From the NCBI RefSeq assembly GCF_000819685.1, contig NZ_CDBR01000105.1:59401-123400 (forward strand): a DNA stretch of 64,000 bases. The letters run 5' to 3'. Under the pieces are notes generated by a model that was given only the letters and a program-made list of their open reading frames with translations, was not told where the DNA came from and searched no databases. Every line of letters starts with the position of its first letter. Position 1 is the first letter of the stretch. Shown piece after piece: positions 62,879 through 64,000 of the stretch. The position numbers were made by a program, and so were the translations under genes. The DNA is from Aeromonas allosaccharophila. GTDB lineage: Bacteria; Pseudomonadota; Gammaproteobacteria; Enterobacterales; Aeromonadaceae.

Positions 62879-63886
62879 GTGAAGAAGTCTATCTACATTG
62901 CCTACACAGGCGGCACCATTGGGATGCAGCGTTCCGATCACGGCTACGTGCCGATGGCGGGCTTTATGGAAGACTGTCTGGCGCGGATGCCCGAGTTCCA
63001 CCGCCCCGAGATGCCGGATTACCATATCCACGAATATGCGCCCCTCATCGACTCCTCCGACATGACCCCGGCGGACTGGCAGCGCATCGCCGAAGACATT
63101 CGCGACAACTATGAGAAGTACGACGGTTTTGTGATCCTGCACGGCACCGACACCATGTCGTTCACCGCCTCGGCGCTCTCCTTCATGCTGGAAGATCTGC
63201 ACAAGCCGGTCATCATCACCGGCTCCCAGATCCCGCTGGCCGAGCTGCGTTCCGACGGTCAGCAGAACCTGCTCAACGCCCTCTACATCGCGGCCAACTA
63301 CCCGATCCACGAGGTGACGCTGTTCTTCAACAACCAGCTCTATCGCGGCAACCGCAGCAAGAAGGTGCACGCCGATGGCTTTCACGCCTTCGATTCCCCC
63401 AACTACCCGCCGCTGCTCAATGCCGGGATCGCCATCTCGCTGGAAGCGGGCGAGTTGGGCATACCGTCCGCGCGGCCGCTGGTGCTGCACGATATCACCC
63501 CCCAGCCGATCGGCGTGGTGACCCTCTATCCGGGGATCTCCAGCGAGGTAATCGCCAATATCCTGCAACAGCCGGTGAAGGCGCTGATCTTGCTGTCGTT
63601 CGGGGTGGGCAATGCGCCGCAGAACCCGGCCATGCTGGCGCTGCTCTCCGAGGCTTCGGCTCGTGGCGTCATCATCGTCAACCTGAGCCAGTGCCTGCAC
63701 GGCAAGGTCAACATGGGTGGCTACGCCACTGGCAATGCCTTGTCACGGGCCGGGGTGATCTCGGGCTTTGACATGACCGCCGAGGCGGCGCTCACCAAGC
63801 TGCACTTCCTGCTGAGCCAGGAGTTGCCCTCCCACCGCATTCGCGAGCTGATGCAGCAGTCCCTGCGCGGGGAGCTGACCCCCTGA
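62879..63886 (+). CDS. ansA: L-asparaginase I (cytoplasmic)
   Basis: 335 residues from the GTG at 62879, which follows AGAGGAGAGG; longer in-frame starts at 62735 and 62834 would add unconserved residues. IYIAYTGGTIGMQRSDHG holds the first catalytic Thr, DGFVILHGTDTMSFTASALSFML the second with the TD pair, VIITGSQIPLAELRSDGQQN the Lys-less AnsA signature. No signal peptide, so the cytoplasmic low-affinity type. Converts asparagine to aspartate and ammonia. Confidence 0.96.
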   Translation: MKKSIYIAYTGGTIGMQRSDHGYVPMAGFMEDCLARMPEFHRPEMPDYHIHEYAPLIDSSDMTPADWQRIAEDIRDNYEKYDGFVILHGTDTMSFTASALSFMLEDLHKPVIITGSQIPLAELRSDGQQNLLNALYIAANYPIHEVTLFFNNQLYRGNRSKKVHADGFHAFDSPNYPPLLNAGIAISLEAGELGIPSARPLVLHDITPQPIGVVTLYPGISSEVIANILQQPVKALILLSFGVGNAPQNPAMLALLSEASARGVIIVNLSQCLHGKVNMGGYATGNALSRAGVISGFDMTAEAALTKLHFLLSQELPSHRIRELMQQSLRGELTP

Positions 63887-63890
63887 CTGG

Positions 63891-63927
63891 TTGCCCCTCA
63901 CCCTAACCCTCTCCCGGCGGGAGAGGG
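63891..63927. repeat. REP-like hairpin after ansA
   Basis: CCCTCACCCTAACCCTCTCC followed by a CCCTCTCCC/GGGAGAGGG stem. The CCCTCACCCTAACCCTC wording recurs in intergenic repeats of many gammaproteobacteria (from memory). No T-run, so it is not a classical terminator. Confidence 0.6.
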
Positions 63928-64000
63928 AATAGAGCGAGGTGCTGTTGGCCACGAGGCTTGCCATGAAGAGCGTCGGCAGGTGGCTAATGCCAGTCAGTTA

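Overview
The window looks like a stretch of chromosome from an Aeromonas-type gammaproteobacterium. The evidence is the high GC content, the Vibrio/Aeromonas-style flgT/flgOP cluster, a GlyGly-CTERM nuclease, a secreted GH18 chitinase under a c-di-GMP riboswitch, and a housekeeping set (pheA, trmB, yggL, glsB, mog, folA, proVWX, cysJIH, lysS, prfB, gltS, ansA). The genus is inferred from gene content and style, not from a database search.

Layout. 1-2.2 kb: flagellar H/T-ring and outer-membrane genes (flgT cut by the window edge; flgO-flgP behind a sigma-28-like promoter). 2.2-3.7 kb: pheA with a complete attenuator and a 15-codon Phe-rich leader peptide. 3.7-7.2 kb: HAD phosphatase, a small unknown protein, a LarE-like protein with a degenerate PP-loop, a DUF3157-like protein and an outer-membrane barrel. 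7.2-16.8 kb: a tightly overlapping stress/photorepair block. It holds a DUF523/DUF1722 protein behind paired TATACA/TGTATA sites, a MerR/LitR-like regulator without the cobalamin-binding motif, CPD photolyase, and then a lipid-modification run (NTF2-like, SDR, flavoprotein, DUF1365, CFA-type methyltransferase, DUF2878, Trp-rich protein, chalcone-isomerase-like, DUF3833-like lipoprotein).

16.8-20 kb: the accessory part. It contains an IS-end remnant, a self-contained transcription unit for a 39-residue protein, five tRNA-Ala genes behind a strong promoter, and a complete IS4-family element inserted in the terminator hairpin of the following nuclease gene. 20-26.8 kb: ExeM/NucH-type nuclease, riboswitch-controlled chitinase and cheV. 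26.8-31.7 kb: tesA with the divergent ybbA-ybbP exporter, then a yfcH-like epimerase. 31.9-36 kb: CSS-EAL phosphodiesterase, PLP aminotransferase and M28 aminopeptidase lipoprotein. 36-45.3 kb: trmB, yggL, glsB, a YnjE-like sulfurtransferase, a subtilase, small envelope proteins, mog, DUF3135, the split ThrE exporter yjjP-yjjB, and folA. 45.8-49.3 kb: proVWX. 49.3-53.7 kb: cysJIH. 53.8-56.5 kb: lysS and prfB (programmed +1 frameshift). 56.7-61 kb: a chemoreceptor behind a sigma-28-like promoter and a CHASE4-like/GGDEF/EAL protein. 61.2-63.9 kb: gltS and ansA.

Themes. Cyclic di-GMP appears three times (riboswitch, EAL protein, GGDEF-EAL protein). Motility genes appear in three places. The most unusual block is the photolyase/CFA operon, which has a MerR-type regulator in place of the sigma-E/ChrR pair usually tied to such genes. 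The clearest mobile event is the IS4-family insertion that splits an intrinsic terminator. No CRISPR array, prophage or toxin-antitoxin system was seen.
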